Assembly: GCA_002372575.1 (NCBI GenBank)
Contig: DFHC01000111.1
Coordinates: forward strand, 15,560 to 25,585
Direction of reading: 5' to 3'
DNA: 10,026 nt
DNA from: a bacterium UBA3734
Lineage (GTDB): Bacteria; Bacteroidota; Bacteroidia; Bacteroidales; Bacteroidaceae
This document shows positions 1 to 7,679 of this stretch, one piece after another. The notes under the pieces are model-generated. The model searched no databases and was not told the DNA's origin. It was given only the letters and a program-made list of their open reading frames with translations. The first letter of the stretch is position 1. Each line of letters starts with the position of its first letter. A program made the translations under genes and the position numbers.

Positions 1-1229
1 TGAATACTGCTAATCGGACGACCCACAGAACCGATGGAATAAGGCTTGTCCATGTGGTCGCACGACACAGTGGCGAGACTTTCGGTCAGTCCGTAGCCCA
101 CCATCATCCAAATGCCAATCGAGTGGATGAATTCCTCAACTTCGGGCGACACGTAAGCACCTGCCGTCGGGAAGAAATGGGCGTTTTCAAGGCCGAGTTG
201 CTTGCGCACAAGGCTGAGAATGGTGCTGTTGAGGGCTTTGTATTCGAGTGCGAGCCCGATGGGCGGACGTTTTCCCCGACTGAGGTATTCGATGTTGTGC
301 TTGCGACCGACGGCCAGCGCGTGGCGGAAAAGCTTCTGCTTCATCGGCGACGAACTTTCGATTTTCTCCTTCACGCCCTGATAGACCTTTTCCCAGAATC
401 GCGGTACGGACGACATACACGTCGGGTGCGTCTCGCGCATCGACTGCTGAATCTCCTTCGGATTGGTGTTCAGAATGAGCTGAGCGCCCACCGTGAGGCA
501 CAAATAAGCCCATCCGCGCTCAAAAATATGCGCCAAGGGCAGGAACGACATCACGCGGTCTTTCTCGGTGACGGGCACGCACTCGCCGTTGGCTGCCATC
601 GCCGCGAAATATTGCGAATAAGTCAGGATGACACCCTTCGAGTCGCCCGTCGTGCCGCTTGTGTAGATGATGTTGCACACATCGTCCATCGACGCCTCTT
701 TCCACAGTTGTTCCACCTGCGACTGGCGCGGCAGATTCTCGCCAAGGGCGATGAAATCCTCGAAATAGAGGGCGTTGTGGTCGTGCGATGAGATGCGCAC
801 GCTCTTGTCGAAAATGATGATGCGCTCGAGCGTGGGACAGAGCGCGAAAATGCGGTGCGCCTTGTCGTATTGCTCCTGCTCGCCGACGAAGAGGAAGCGC
901 ACGCCCGCGTCTTGCACGACGTACTGAATCTGCTGTTCGCTCGACGTAGCGTAAATCGGAATTGTCACCGCACGAATGCCGTAGGCACCGAAGTCGGTGT
1001 AGAGATACTGGATACAATTCTGGGCGAACACGGCGATGTTCTCCTGCGGCTGCAGTCCGAGGTTCAACAGGGCGTTCGACACCTGTTTCACACGCAGCGA
1101 AAACTGATTCCACGACACGGCTTTCCACTCGGTCGAACCGAACATTCTAAAGTTCAGCACGGGCTTCGACCCGTACTTCTTCGCCTGCTCGTGAATCAGC
1201 GTCGAAAGATGGCAATTATTTTGCATCAT
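1..1229 (-). CDS. Long-chain acyl-CoA synthetase (AMP-forming), 3' end beyond the window
   Basis: Activates long-chain fatty acids to acyl-CoA through an acyl-adenylate, feeding lipid synthesis or remodelling; likely at the inner face of the membrane. The reading frame is open from an ATG-ATG pair (1229 or 1226) to the left edge, about 409 codons. The phosphate-binding motif YTSGTTGDSKGV lies at residues 189-200, followed by LPLAHIFERG, typical of long-chain acyl-CoA synthetases, and the adenylate motif GYGLTE at 378-383. Family members have about 600 residues, so roughly a third, including the C-terminal lid domain, is missing. I chose the first ATG; the second is equally possible, since there is no strong ribosome binding site. 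A promoter lies about 40 nt upstream. The family is secure; chain-length preference cannot be read from sequence, so no symbol is given. Confidence 0.92.
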   Translation of the reverse strand, partial: MMQNNCHLSTLIHEQAKKYGSKPVLNFRMFGSTEWKAVSWNQFSLRVKQVSNALLNLGLQPQENIAVFAQNCIQYLYTDFGAYGIRAVTIPIYATSSEQQIQYVVQDAGVRFLFVGEQEQYDKAHRIFALCPTLERIIIFDKSVRISSHDHNALYFEDFIALGENLPRQSQVEQLWKEASMDDVCNIIYTSGTTGDSKGVILTYSQYFAAMAANGECVPVTEKDRVMSFLPLAHIFERGWAYLCLTVGAQLILNTNPKEIQQSMRETHPTCMSSVPRFWEKVYQGVKEKIESSSPMKQKLFRHALAVGRKHNIEYLSRGKRPPIGLALEYKALNSTILSLVRKQLGLENAHFFPTAGAYVSPEVEEFIHSIGIWMMVGYGLTESLATVSCDHMDKPYSIGSVGRPISSI

Positions 1230-1268
1230 GTCTCTTTGCTTTTAACATTGTTTTTTAGTATTCAATTG

Positions 1269-1302
1269 CAAAGATAATTAAAATTTCGGGCCAGCGAGCA
1301 AA
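1269..1302 (-). promoter_or_regulatory. Bacteroidota-type promoter of the acyl-CoA synthetase gene
   Basis: On the minus strand TATCTTTG (1276-1269) fits the -7 consensus TAnnTTTG, and TTTG (1302-1299) lies 22 bp upstream as the -33 element. This is slightly longer than the usual spacing. Transcription would start near 1263, giving a leader of about 35 nt before the ATG at 1229. Confidence 0.6.
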
Positions 1303-1341
1303 AAAGGACGATTTTTTTGTCAAAACAGCAAAAAATGTCTG

Positions 1342-1365
1342 AAAAACACCCTAAAAACTATGGGT
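1342..1365 (-). terminator. Weak candidate terminator of the exported orphan gene
   Basis: On the minus strand ACCC-(A)-TA, a 5-nt loop and TA-GGGT form a six-pair stem with one bulged base, followed by GTTTTT. The stem overlaps the TAG stop codon at 1358-1360. It is short and imperfect, so this is a suggestion only. Confidence 0.25.
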
Positions 1366-2200
1366 TGAATTGATAACCAATTCCCCAATTTTGAAACAGG
1401 CAGATGAGTTTTCCGTTCACGCGCCACGTCTTCCACGGTTTGACTGCTTTCAGGGCGGCTTTGAAGTCGATGGCTGCTTGTCGCAGGTCGGGGCTGTTAT
1501 CAGGAATATCGCGGCTATGCGCTTTGACTTCACAGTCTAACAAGTTGCCGAACTCATCTGCCCGTGCCTGTTTGATGGAGAAAACCACGCGCTTGCCTCT
1601 CAGTAGCGGATATTTTTCGGATGGAAGCATGATTTTCTGTCTCAATTCTTCGGCCGATTTGATTTCCGCAATCGAAAACCCATCGACAATCACGCCGTTG
1701 TTGTAAAGTTTCCGTTTGGCGACTTTCCCGCGCTTGAAAGTGAGGTGGAGTTCCTGTGCATAGTGGCGATGATAGCCCGAATGAAGATACCAGATGACTT
1801 TCCCTTTGCCTGCCACGACCGATTGGTTGAACCACGTGGCAGCGATGGGTAGTTTCCGATTCCCGAAGACTTTGGCCAATTCGTCTGGCGTGAGTTTCCG
1901 AAAATTGGTTTTCAGGGGGCTTTTCTTGTCGTAGATTTCCACAAGGATGCTGTCGAGCACGAGTTTGTTGTTTTTGACGCTCCACGCCGCCGTGTAGCCG
2001 CTCCAATTGGCGGTGGTTTTCACTCTGTCTTTGGGCAATGCGTCTTTCAATTTGTGGTAGAAGACGGAGTCCCAGCCGATGGGTTTGCACAGCAGTTCCC
2101 ACCGTTCTCCGTTCACGTAGAGAATGTCGCCTTCCTGCCATGTTGCATGAGCGCTTGTGGTGGTGATGAATGCCATCAGGAATAACAAGATTTTTTTCAT
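1358..2200 (-). CDS. Exported protein of unknown function with possible TonB-C-terminal-like domain
   Basis: This 280-residue protein begins with a clear signal peptide, MKKILLFLMAFITTTSAHA, with probable cleavage after AHA (residue 19), so it should act in the periplasm or envelope. No lipobox or internal membrane span is visible. Residues 20-200 are rich in Trp, Tyr and Lys and match no family I can name with confidence; the style resembles orphan secreted proteins repeatedly found in Bacteroides and Prevotella. Residues about 203-275 run VVFSIKQARADEFGNLLDCEV, a helix-like stretch with AAIDFKAALKAVKPW, then WRVNGKLICLF. That strand-helix-strand order with a Pro-Trp and an NGK turn recalls the TonB C-terminal domain; this is inference. 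By eye the gene is richer in A+T than porU and porV. It has its own promoter and is not part of the operon upstream. Confidence 0.85.
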   Translation of the reverse strand: MKKILLFLMAFITTTSAHATWQEGDILYVNGERWELLCKPIGWDSVFYHKLKDALPKDRVKTTANWSGYTAAWSVKNNKLVLDSILVEIYDKKSPLKTNFRKLTPDELAKVFGNRKLPIAATWFNQSVVAGKGKVIWYLHSGYHRHYAQELHLTFKRGKVAKRKLYNNGVIVDGFSIAEIKSAEELRQKIMLPSEKYPLLRGKRVVFSIKQARADEFGNLLDCEVKAHSRDIPDNSPDLRQAAIDFKAALKAVKPWKTWRVNGKLICLFQNWGIGYQFNP

Positions 2201-2235
2201 GATTTTTGCGTTTTAGTTGTTAAAAAATGTCGCTG

Positions 2236-2268
2236 CAAAAGTACCACGAAAAAGAAAATGTCGCCAAA
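2236..2268 (-). promoter_or_regulatory. Bacteroidota-type promoter of the exported orphan gene
   Basis: On the minus strand TACTTTTG (2243-2236) matches TAnnTTTG exactly, and TTTG (2268-2265) lies 21 bp upstream. The leader to the ATG at 2200 would be about 30 nt. The paired TTTACAC boxes begin 17 bp upstream of the -33 element. Confidence 0.7.
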
Positions 2269-2284
2269 TTTTTTGACGATAATT

Positions 2285-2375
2285 TTTACACTGACTTTAC
2301 ACAATTTGATTTTTTCGACAATATAACTAATTGAATTTCAGCGAATTATAAAAATTTTACACTAAATTTACACAA
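2285..2375. repeat. Two copies of a 20-bp element, each a TTTACAC pair at 11-bp spacing
   Basis: TTTACACTGACTTTACACAA at 2285-2304 and TTTACACTAAATTTACACAA at 2356-2375 agree at 18 of 20 positions and share orientation. Each holds two TTTACAC heptamers 11 bp apart, about one helical turn. The copies start 71 bp apart. Seven-base direct repeats with 4-bp spacers are the layout bound by OmpR/PhoB-family response regulators, so an activator site for the downstream orphan gene is plausible. The rest of the 2201-2394 gap holds only the promoter and AT-rich sequence. Confidence 0.6.
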
Positions 2376-2394
2376 AAGCATTTTTTTCTCGATT

Positions 2395-2874
2395 TTATGC
2401 GTCATTTTTGCAGATGAGGGCTACGGCGTAAGCCGAAATTCCCTCTTCGCGACCTGTGAAACCGAGGCGTTCGGTGGTGGTGGCCTTGATGGAGATTTGG
2501 CTGGGCGAAACGCCCATCACGTCGGCCATAGTCTGTTGCATTTGCGGGATGTGGGGATTGAGCTTGGGCTGTTCGGCGCAGACGGTGGCGTCGATGTTGC
2601 CGAGTTCGTAGCCGTGCTGGCGCAGCAGCTCGATGGTTTTGCGCAAGATGACCTTGCTGTCGATGTTGAGCGTGTCGGCAGAGGTGTCGGGGAAGTGGTG
2701 GCCGATGTCGCGCAGGTTGGCGGCGCCGAGCATTGCGTCGCAGATGGCGTGGATGAGCACGTCGGCGTCGCTGTGGCCGAGTAGTCCTTTTTCAAAGGGA
2801 ATCAGAATGCCGCCGAGCCACAGTTCGCGCTCGGAAACCAAACGGTGGACGTCGTAGCCGAATCCTATTCTCAT
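2395..2874 (-). CDS. ispF: 2-C-methyl-D-erythritol 2,4-cyclodiphosphate synthase (IspF)
   Basis: Cyclises 4-diphosphocytidyl-methylerythritol 2-phosphate to the cyclodiphosphate, releasing CMP, in the non-mevalonate isoprenoid pathway; a cytoplasmic homotrimer in characterised relatives. Its 159 residues equal the length of the E. coli enzyme. The metal ligands D8, H10 and H42 sit in GYDVH and DADVLIH, within the family signature around GHSDADV (33-39). The C-terminal motif KATTTERLGFTGREEG (130-145) carries the residues that contact the cytidine diphosphate and the phosphates. The start codon overlaps the porV stop in an ATGA, implying coupled translation. Placement after porU and porV matches the order I recall in P. 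gingivalis, although no biochemical link to secretion is known to me. No convincing terminator follows. Confidence 0.97.
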   Translation of the reverse strand: MRIGFGYDVHRLVSERELWLGGILIPFEKGLLGHSDADVLIHAICDAMLGAANLRDIGHHFPDTSADTLNIDSKVILRKTIELLRQHGYELGNIDATVCAEQPKLNPHIPQMQQTMADVMGVSPSQISIKATTTERLGFTGREEGISAYAVALICKNDA

Positions 2875-4049
2875 CTCCTAAACAAATCCTTAATGCCATC
2901 CATGTCGAACGACAGCGTGAAGCGCAGCGTCTTGTCGAGCGGATTGCTCTTGGCCGTGGCGATGACGTAGCCGGCATCAAGCGAGAAAACGCTCATCCGG
3001 AAGCCCGCGCCGAAGGTGAAATACTTGCGGTTACCCTTGTTTTCGGCCTCGTGGTGGTAGCCGGCGCGCAGCGTGAACTGGTCGTGGTAGCAATATTCCG
3101 CGCCCACGCTCCACTGGATTTCCTGCAACTCTTCCTTGAAGCCGTTCGGTGCATCGGTGAAACTCTTGAAGATGCCGCTGATGGAGGAGATGTCGTAGTA
3201 TTCCTTCTGCACGCGCTGCTGGTATGCCTCGGTCGATTCGCCGTCGATTTGCTTCGGATAGGTGGGCACGAGCAGTTTGTTGGCGTCGGCGGCAATCGTG
3301 AAGCGGTTGTATTCATCGACGGGAATCATCAGCGAGCCGCCCAGTCGCAGGTTCGTGGGGATGAATTCCGAGTTGTCGTCGCCTCCGAAGGTGATTTTCG
3401 AGCCGATGTTCGAGATGTTCATACCCAGTCCGAGCTGACACTCGCGGTCGCCAATGTTCAGATAGTTCTGGTAGTAGAGTCCGAGGTCGGCGGCGAAGGC
3501 CGTGCCGGGCTTCGTGTCGTCGGTGTAGTCGTAGGTGAGGTCGCTGTAGATGAAGCGCAGTCCTGCCGCCCACGAGAATTTCTCGCTGAGCATCATCGAG
3601 TAGGCCACATCGACCGACAGTTCATAGGGCTTGATGGTCATGGCGTTGTCGATGGTCATGCCGTCGCCCGCGAGAAACACTTCGCCGAGCGAGAAATAGC
3701 GCAGCGAGCCCGAGATGGCCGAGTAGTCGCCAATGCGGTAGTAGCCGGCGAGGTAGGCCAGGTCCATGTCGCTCACGAGCTCTCGCAGCCAGGGCGTGTA
3801 GTTCAGCGAGATGCCGGCGCGCGAGATGGCAAAGGGATATTTCGCGGGGTTCCAGTATTGCGAGTTCACGTCGGCCTCGGTGGCCACACCCACGTCGCCC
3901 ATACCGGCGGCGCGCGCGTCGGGCGCGATGGTCTGCGAGGTCACCGATGCGTTCACAGGGTTGAACATATCTTTCTTGTCTTGTGCGCGGGCGATGGTTG
4001 CCACGACGACAAGCACGCTTGTCAAGATGAGTCTGATGGTCTTATTCAT
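2871..4049 (-). CDS. porV: Type IX secretion outer-membrane shuttle protein PorV (LptO)
   Basis: PorV is the T9SS outer-membrane beta-barrel that receives cargo from the translocon and carries it to the PorU sortase complex on the cell surface. The 392 residues are close to the length of P. gingivalis PorV. A signal peptide (MNKTIRLILTSVLVVVATIARA, cleavage near residue 22) precedes the family's diagnostic N-terminus, NPVNASVTSQTIAPDARAAG followed by MGDVGVATEADVNSQYWNPA. The rest alternates short amphipathic strands and Gly/Asn/Asp turns, as expected of a FadL-like barrel, and ends FTLSFDMDGIKDLFRR. The gene starts 44 nt after porU stops and overlaps ispF by 4 nt. The identification is strong. 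Confidence 0.96.
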   Translation of the reverse strand: MNKTIRLILTSVLVVVATIARAQDKKDMFNPVNASVTSQTIAPDARAAGMGDVGVATEADVNSQYWNPAKYPFAISRAGISLNYTPWLRELVSDMDLAYLAGYYRIGDYSAISGSLRYFSLGEVFLAGDGMTIDNAMTIKPYELSVDVAYSMMLSEKFSWAAGLRFIYSDLTYDYTDDTKPGTAFAADLGLYYQNYLNIGDRECQLGLGMNISNIGSKITFGGDDNSEFIPTNLRLGGSLMIPVDEYNRFTIAADANKLLVPTYPKQIDGESTEAYQQRVQKEYYDISSISGIFKSFTDAPNGFKEELQEIQWSVGAEYCYHDQFTLRAGYHHEAENKGNRKYFTFGAGFRMSVFSLDAGYVIATAKSNPLDKTLRFTLSFDMDGIKDLFRR

Positions 4050-4093
4050 GCGATTTCTTGATGGTCATGTACATGGAATAACGTAAAACTCAA

Positions 4094-7000
4094 TTATTTA
4101 TTGCCTATGACGATGAGTTTCTTGGCTTTCGACACGTTTTTGCTGCCGTCGCTGGCCACGCTGACGCGGTAGAGATAGACGCCCGTTTGCAGTCGCTGGC
4201 CGCCATCTACGGTGAGGTCCCAGGGGAGCGTGTAGGTGGAGTCGGTGGACACGCCGCTCTCGCGGTGGTGCCAGAGCTGTCGGCCACTGGTGTCGAAGAC
4301 GTCGAGCGTCACATCGACGGTGCTGCCCGTGCGGTCGTGGCTGATGATGAAGGTGGTGGTCTCGCGGGCCGGATTCTGTGTGCAGTTCACGCTGAAGAGC
4401 GTGGGTTCGAGGCCTCTGACGACGTTGAACGTGAGCTGCGCGGTCGATGAGTTGTTGAGCACGTCCCATGCGCGGAAGAGCAGCGTATGCTGGCCGGGTT
4501 CCAGTTCTGGAAGCTGATAGAAGGTGGTGCCCGTCGTATAGCTGCCGAAATCGAATTGGAAGTTGTCGTTGAGCACGTAGGTCTTCGCCCTTTCGCCGTC
4601 GATGATGAGTTCAAGGTCGTGTCCGATGCCGTTTCCCGAGGCGTTGATGCCGTCTTGGTCGGTCACTTGAGCCACGAAATAGGGCGTGGAATTGACGTTT
4701 CCGCCGTTTGTGAAGCTCGGCGAGTTCAGGTAGCAGTAGATGCTGGGGCCGATGGAGTCGTTGCCCATCGACTCCGTGCCGCCCACGAGGAAGCGGTCGG
4801 AGGCTCCGTTGGCCCTGACGGTGTGGGCATGGTTCACGGCGTAGATGTTGATGAGTCCCGATGCGTCGGAATAGTTGATGTCTTTCGGCACGGCAAATTC
4901 AAACTCGAACTGCCCGTTTTGGATGCTGTCGGAGCCGTTGAAGAGCGTTTTCGTGCGGTCTTTGTAGGTGAAGGCTCGCTGTGCGCCCTCTCTGCTGTCG
5001 GTGTTGTTGAGTTTGCAGACGATGGTTTCCTCGTTGTCGCGCACAACGGCGGTCAGTATGCCGCTGAAGTCAGTGTCGCCGTCGATGTGTCCCTTGATGC
5101 GGGCGATGCTGCCAGCCTTGAGGCTCGGCAGCTGCTCGTCGGTTGTGGGAATGCCGTTGATCTCGTCGATGACTACGTTTTTGGTGGGGATATTGAGCGC
5201 GAGTGCGGGGTCGCCCAGAAGCTGGTATTGCAGCATGTTCACGGTTTGGTCGCTTCCCTGCGTAATCATCTCGTTCTTGGCTTTCATCTGGGCTTCGCCG
5301 AGCGTGTTCGGCCGGCCGTTTTCCGAGGCAAGCACGTGTTTCAGGAAAGTCATGTTCATCGTTTTGTTCTGCCGTACATAAACCGTGCGTGCCGTTCCGT
5401 AGAAGGCGATGGCTCCGCCCTTGGGATTGAGCACTGCCGTTTCGCCGATGGTGGCCGTGGGGCCGTCGAAGGGCATGATGTCGCACGAGGCAGTGATCCA
5501 GAGCGGCAGATTCTGGTTCGAGAACTGCTCGAAATCGGTCAGTCGGAGCACTTTTTCGTGGGAAATCTGGTCGGCGCGTCCGTGTCCGGCGTAGTCCATG
5601 ATGAGGGCTCCCTGCTGTTGGTATTGCTTGACGATTTTGGTCACTTCGGGATAGGTGTCGCCTGTCGATGAGGTTTCGCGCACGTAGGCATCCCACATGA
5701 CTTTCCTCACGACGTAGCCTGGATGGCGCGACAAGACGTCGAGCGCGGCGTCATTGACGTCGTTCATGTGGACGTTGTTGTTGCCGTCGTCGCCCATGAA
5801 CACGAGGGTGTTCTGCCATCCGCCGGCGTTTTTGTTCTCGGCGTAGGCAATGGCTTTATCCACCATCACCTTGGCCTCGGCCTCGGTGACTACGGGGAAG
5901 CGTCCCACGGCCACGTCGGCCAGTCCCACGGGTCGCTCGTAGGGATATGCACCCGTGACGAGCGATTCGTTGTCGTCGAGCATACAGAAAAATTCGTCGG
6001 CCACGTAGCAATAAGTCTCGCTGAACGAGTTTTCGCTCTCGAAACAGAGCAGATAGTCGTTGGGCGACGACTGGCGATAATCGACGGTGTTCATGCGGTT
6101 GTCCCACGTGCAGTCGCCGAAGAGCAACAGGTAGCGTGGTTGGTCGCTCTCGGTTTCGGCGCGGTCGTAGAGCATTTTCAGATAGCGCTTGTAGGCTGTG
6201 ACATCGGGTGTTCCGCTCGAAAATTCGTTGTAGAGCTCGTCGGCGGGCACGATGCGCACGCGCAGGCCATCGCGCTCGCGGTGGAACTGGGCCAGTCGCT
6301 CGGCTTGGGCGCGAAGGTTTTGCGAGGTCGGGATGATGATGACCATGTCGGCGGCTCCGTCGGCATGCAGGTCTTGATTCGTGATGTTATGGACGTATTC
6401 AGGCACGGCGAAGGTGTCGCCCTGCAAGTTGGGTGCGGGCTTGGGATTGGGTAGGGTGAGCGAGATGAAATCGAGCCTCACGGGGCCGCCCGACATGGTG
6501 GTGAGGGTGACTTCGTTGCTCGACTGCACGTTGGCGATGCTGAAAACGCGGTTCGTGGCATGGCCTTGCTCGTAGTTCATCGAGGAAACGCTGATGGTGA
6601 GGTTGCCCAGTTCTTGTCCGTTGCACGACACTTTGACCACGCTGTTCACGCCCGCCGAGGCCGTCACGGAGAGCTTTACGCTTGTTCCCGTCACGGGCGA
6701 GGCGATGGTGTAGGTCTTTGAGCTGCCGGTGTTGATGGGCGAATTTTCGCAGAGGTTCCGCCCGCCGTGATACCACGCGAAGTTATCCACTTCGTGGAGC
6801 ACGTGATAGTCGTCGGTCAGCGGATAGATGGCTTTCAGGAAGTCTTCCTGTGAGATGGTCGTTGGATTTTCGTCGCTCTCGGTGAGAAAATAGTAGCCGT
6901 AGTCGCTGTAGGGGTTGCGGATGCGCGTGGTGGAGTTCGCCGCTTCCCAGTTCACGGGGCCTTTCGCGTAGAACAGCCGTTTGCCATCGACAACGCACTG

Positions 7001-7648
7001 CGCCACCTCCTGCAAGTCGTCGGTCTGCCGCAGGTGGGCTTCGGTCAGCACCTCGGGCTGAAGATTTCCGCCATAGCCGTAGATTTTCACCTTTTCGAGG
7101 TTGGTGAAACCGCCTTTTCTGATGAGTTCGTCGGTGATTTGGTAGATGCCCGACTCCGCCACGCGAATTTTCGCCCATCGTCCCGATGCCAGCACCGAAT
7201 GTTCGGCGTAGCGCCCTGTGGATTCGGCTTTTTTCAGCTTTTTCGGCGCCTTATTCTTGGCCTTCGACTCGATTTTCAGCATGAAACTCACGAGCGTCTG
7301 GTAGCGCCCCTCGCGATAGACGAATGGCAGGAACCGCACGCTCAGAAAGCCTTTTCCGCGACTCTTCAGCACCACCTGTTCCACTTCGGGCATCTCGGGC
7401 AGCGCCTCGCCCGATAACCTCATGTACTTGGCGACGTCGGTAGCCGACATGTCAATGAATTCGGGATAGAGAATGGAAACCGAATAAAGCGAGTCTTCGA
7501 AATTCTCACCTAGTGCGATGCCGTGGCCGAAACGCGGCAGCAGCGAGTCGATTTCCACCTGTTCGCGGGTCAGGTTGAAAAACTGCTGTGCCTGCGCAAG
7601 GGTGGCAAGGCAACAAAAAAGCCATGTCGCAATGTATTTCATCATCAT
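4094..7648 (-). CDS. porU: Type IX secretion system sortase PorU, gingipain-like (C25)
   Basis: PorU is the cell-surface sortase of the T9SS: it cleaves the C-terminal sorting domain from cargo and joins the cargo to anionic lipopolysaccharide. The 1184-residue protein starts with a signal peptide, MMMKYIATWLFCCLATLAQA. The gingipain-type (C25) region spans roughly residues 430-830 and includes VIIIPTSQ and YLLLFGDCTWDNRMN. The catalytic pair appears as His689 in DYAGHGRADQ and Cys722 in TASCDIMPFDG. They are 33 residues apart, the same spacing as in RgpB (H211/C244) and, as I recall, P. gingivalis PorU (H657/C690). Residues about 1088-1184 form a type A sorting domain, with NPA, VDVTLDVFDTSGR, GVYLYRV and a terminal KKLIVIG. 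The start is one of three consecutive ATGs (7648, 7645, 7642). Gaps to its neighbours are 31 and 44 nt. Confidence 0.95.
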   Translation of the reverse strand: MMMKYIATWLFCCLATLAQAQQFFNLTREQVEIDSLLPRFGHGIALGENFEDSLYSVSILYPEFIDMSATDVAKYMRLSGEALPEMPEVEQVVLKSRGKGFLSVRFLPFVYREGRYQTLVSFMLKIESKAKNKAPKKLKKAESTGRYAEHSVLASGRWAKIRVAESGIYQITDELIRKGGFTNLEKVKIYGYGGNLQPEVLTEAHLRQTDDLQEVAQCVVDGKRLFYAKGPVNWEAANSTTRIRNPYSDYGYYFLTESDENPTTISQEDFLKAIYPLTDDYHVLHEVDNFAWYHGGRNLCENSPINTGSSKTYTIASPVTGTSVKLSVTASAGVNSVVKVSCNGQELGNLTISVSSMNYEQGHATNRVFSIANVQSSNEVTLTTMSGGPVRLDFISLTLPNPKPAPNLQGDTFAVPEYVHNITNQDLHADGAADMVIIIPTSQNLRAQAERLAQFHRERDGLRVRIVPADELYNEFSSGTPDVTAYKRYLKMLYDRAETESDQPRYLLLFGDCTWDNRMNTVDYRQSSPNDYLLCFESENSFSETYCYVADEFFCMLDDNESLVTGAYPYERPVGLADVAVGRFPVVTEAEAKVMVDKAIAYAENKNAGGWQNTLVFMGDDGNNNVHMNDVNDAALDVLSRHPGYVVRKVMWDAYVRETSSTGDTYPEVTKIVKQYQQQGALIMDYAGHGRADQISHEKVLRLTDFEQFSNQNLPLWITASCDIMPFDGPTATIGETAVLNPKGGAIAFYGTARTVYVRQNKTMNMTFLKHVLASENGRPNTLGEAQMKAKNEMITQGSDQTVNMLQYQLLGDPALALNIPTKNVVIDEINGIPTTDEQLPSLKAGSIARIKGHIDGDTDFSGILTAVVRDNEETIVCKLNNTDSREGAQRAFTYKDRTKTLFNGSDSIQNGQFEFEFAVPKDINYSDASGLINIYAVNHAHTVRANGASDRFLVGGTESMGNDSIGPSIYCYLNSPSFTNGGNVNSTPYFVAQVTDQDGINASGNGIGHDLELIIDGERAKTYVLNDNFQFDFGSYTTGTTFYQLPELEPGQHTLLFRAWDVLNNSSTAQLTFNVVRGLEPTLFSVNCTQNPARETTTFIISHDRTGSTVDVTLDVFDTSGRQLWHHRESGVSTDSTYTLPWDLTVDGGQRLQTGVYLYRVSVASDGSKNVSKAKKLIVIGNK

Positions 7649-7679
7649 GTCAAGCCTGTTTTTATGTGTGGTCGTGCCC

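Noticed and set aside
54..791. Plus-strand open frame, and minus-strand frames in 187-513 and 520-1128
   Set aside because: All overlap the acyl-CoA synthetase in other frames. The synthetase frame carries the ATP-binding and GYGLTE motifs and stays open to the window edge.
2376..2400. Possible terminator after ispF, GCAT...ATGC with nearby T-runs
   Set aside because: Only four pairs close a large loop of T-rich sequence that cannot pair; not a credible hairpin.
2517..2795. Minus-strand frame giving a Ser/Thr/Pro/Cys-rich protein
   Set aside because: An alternative frame of ispF; the composition is a frame artefact of GC-rich codons.
2595..2850. Clusters of short repeats in pyrimidine- and GCG-rich sequence, checked as a CRISPR-like array
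   Set aside because: No regular repeat-spacer period; the pattern follows codon bias in ispF.
3051..4061. Open frame of 336 codons on the plus strand
   Set aside because: Antisense to porV over almost its whole length; the composition is biased and no family resemblance is visible.
4066..4075. Perfect 10-bp palindrome CATGTACATG between porU and porV
   Set aside because: Short, single copy, and not placed relative to any promoter; compatible with chance in a 10-kb window.
4487..5671. Long open frame of 394 codons on the plus strand
   Set aside because: It lies wholly antisense to porU, whose catalytic and sorting motifs are clear. Its product is Val/Gly/Asp/Glu-rich without recognisable motifs, as expected for the complement of a GC-rich gene.
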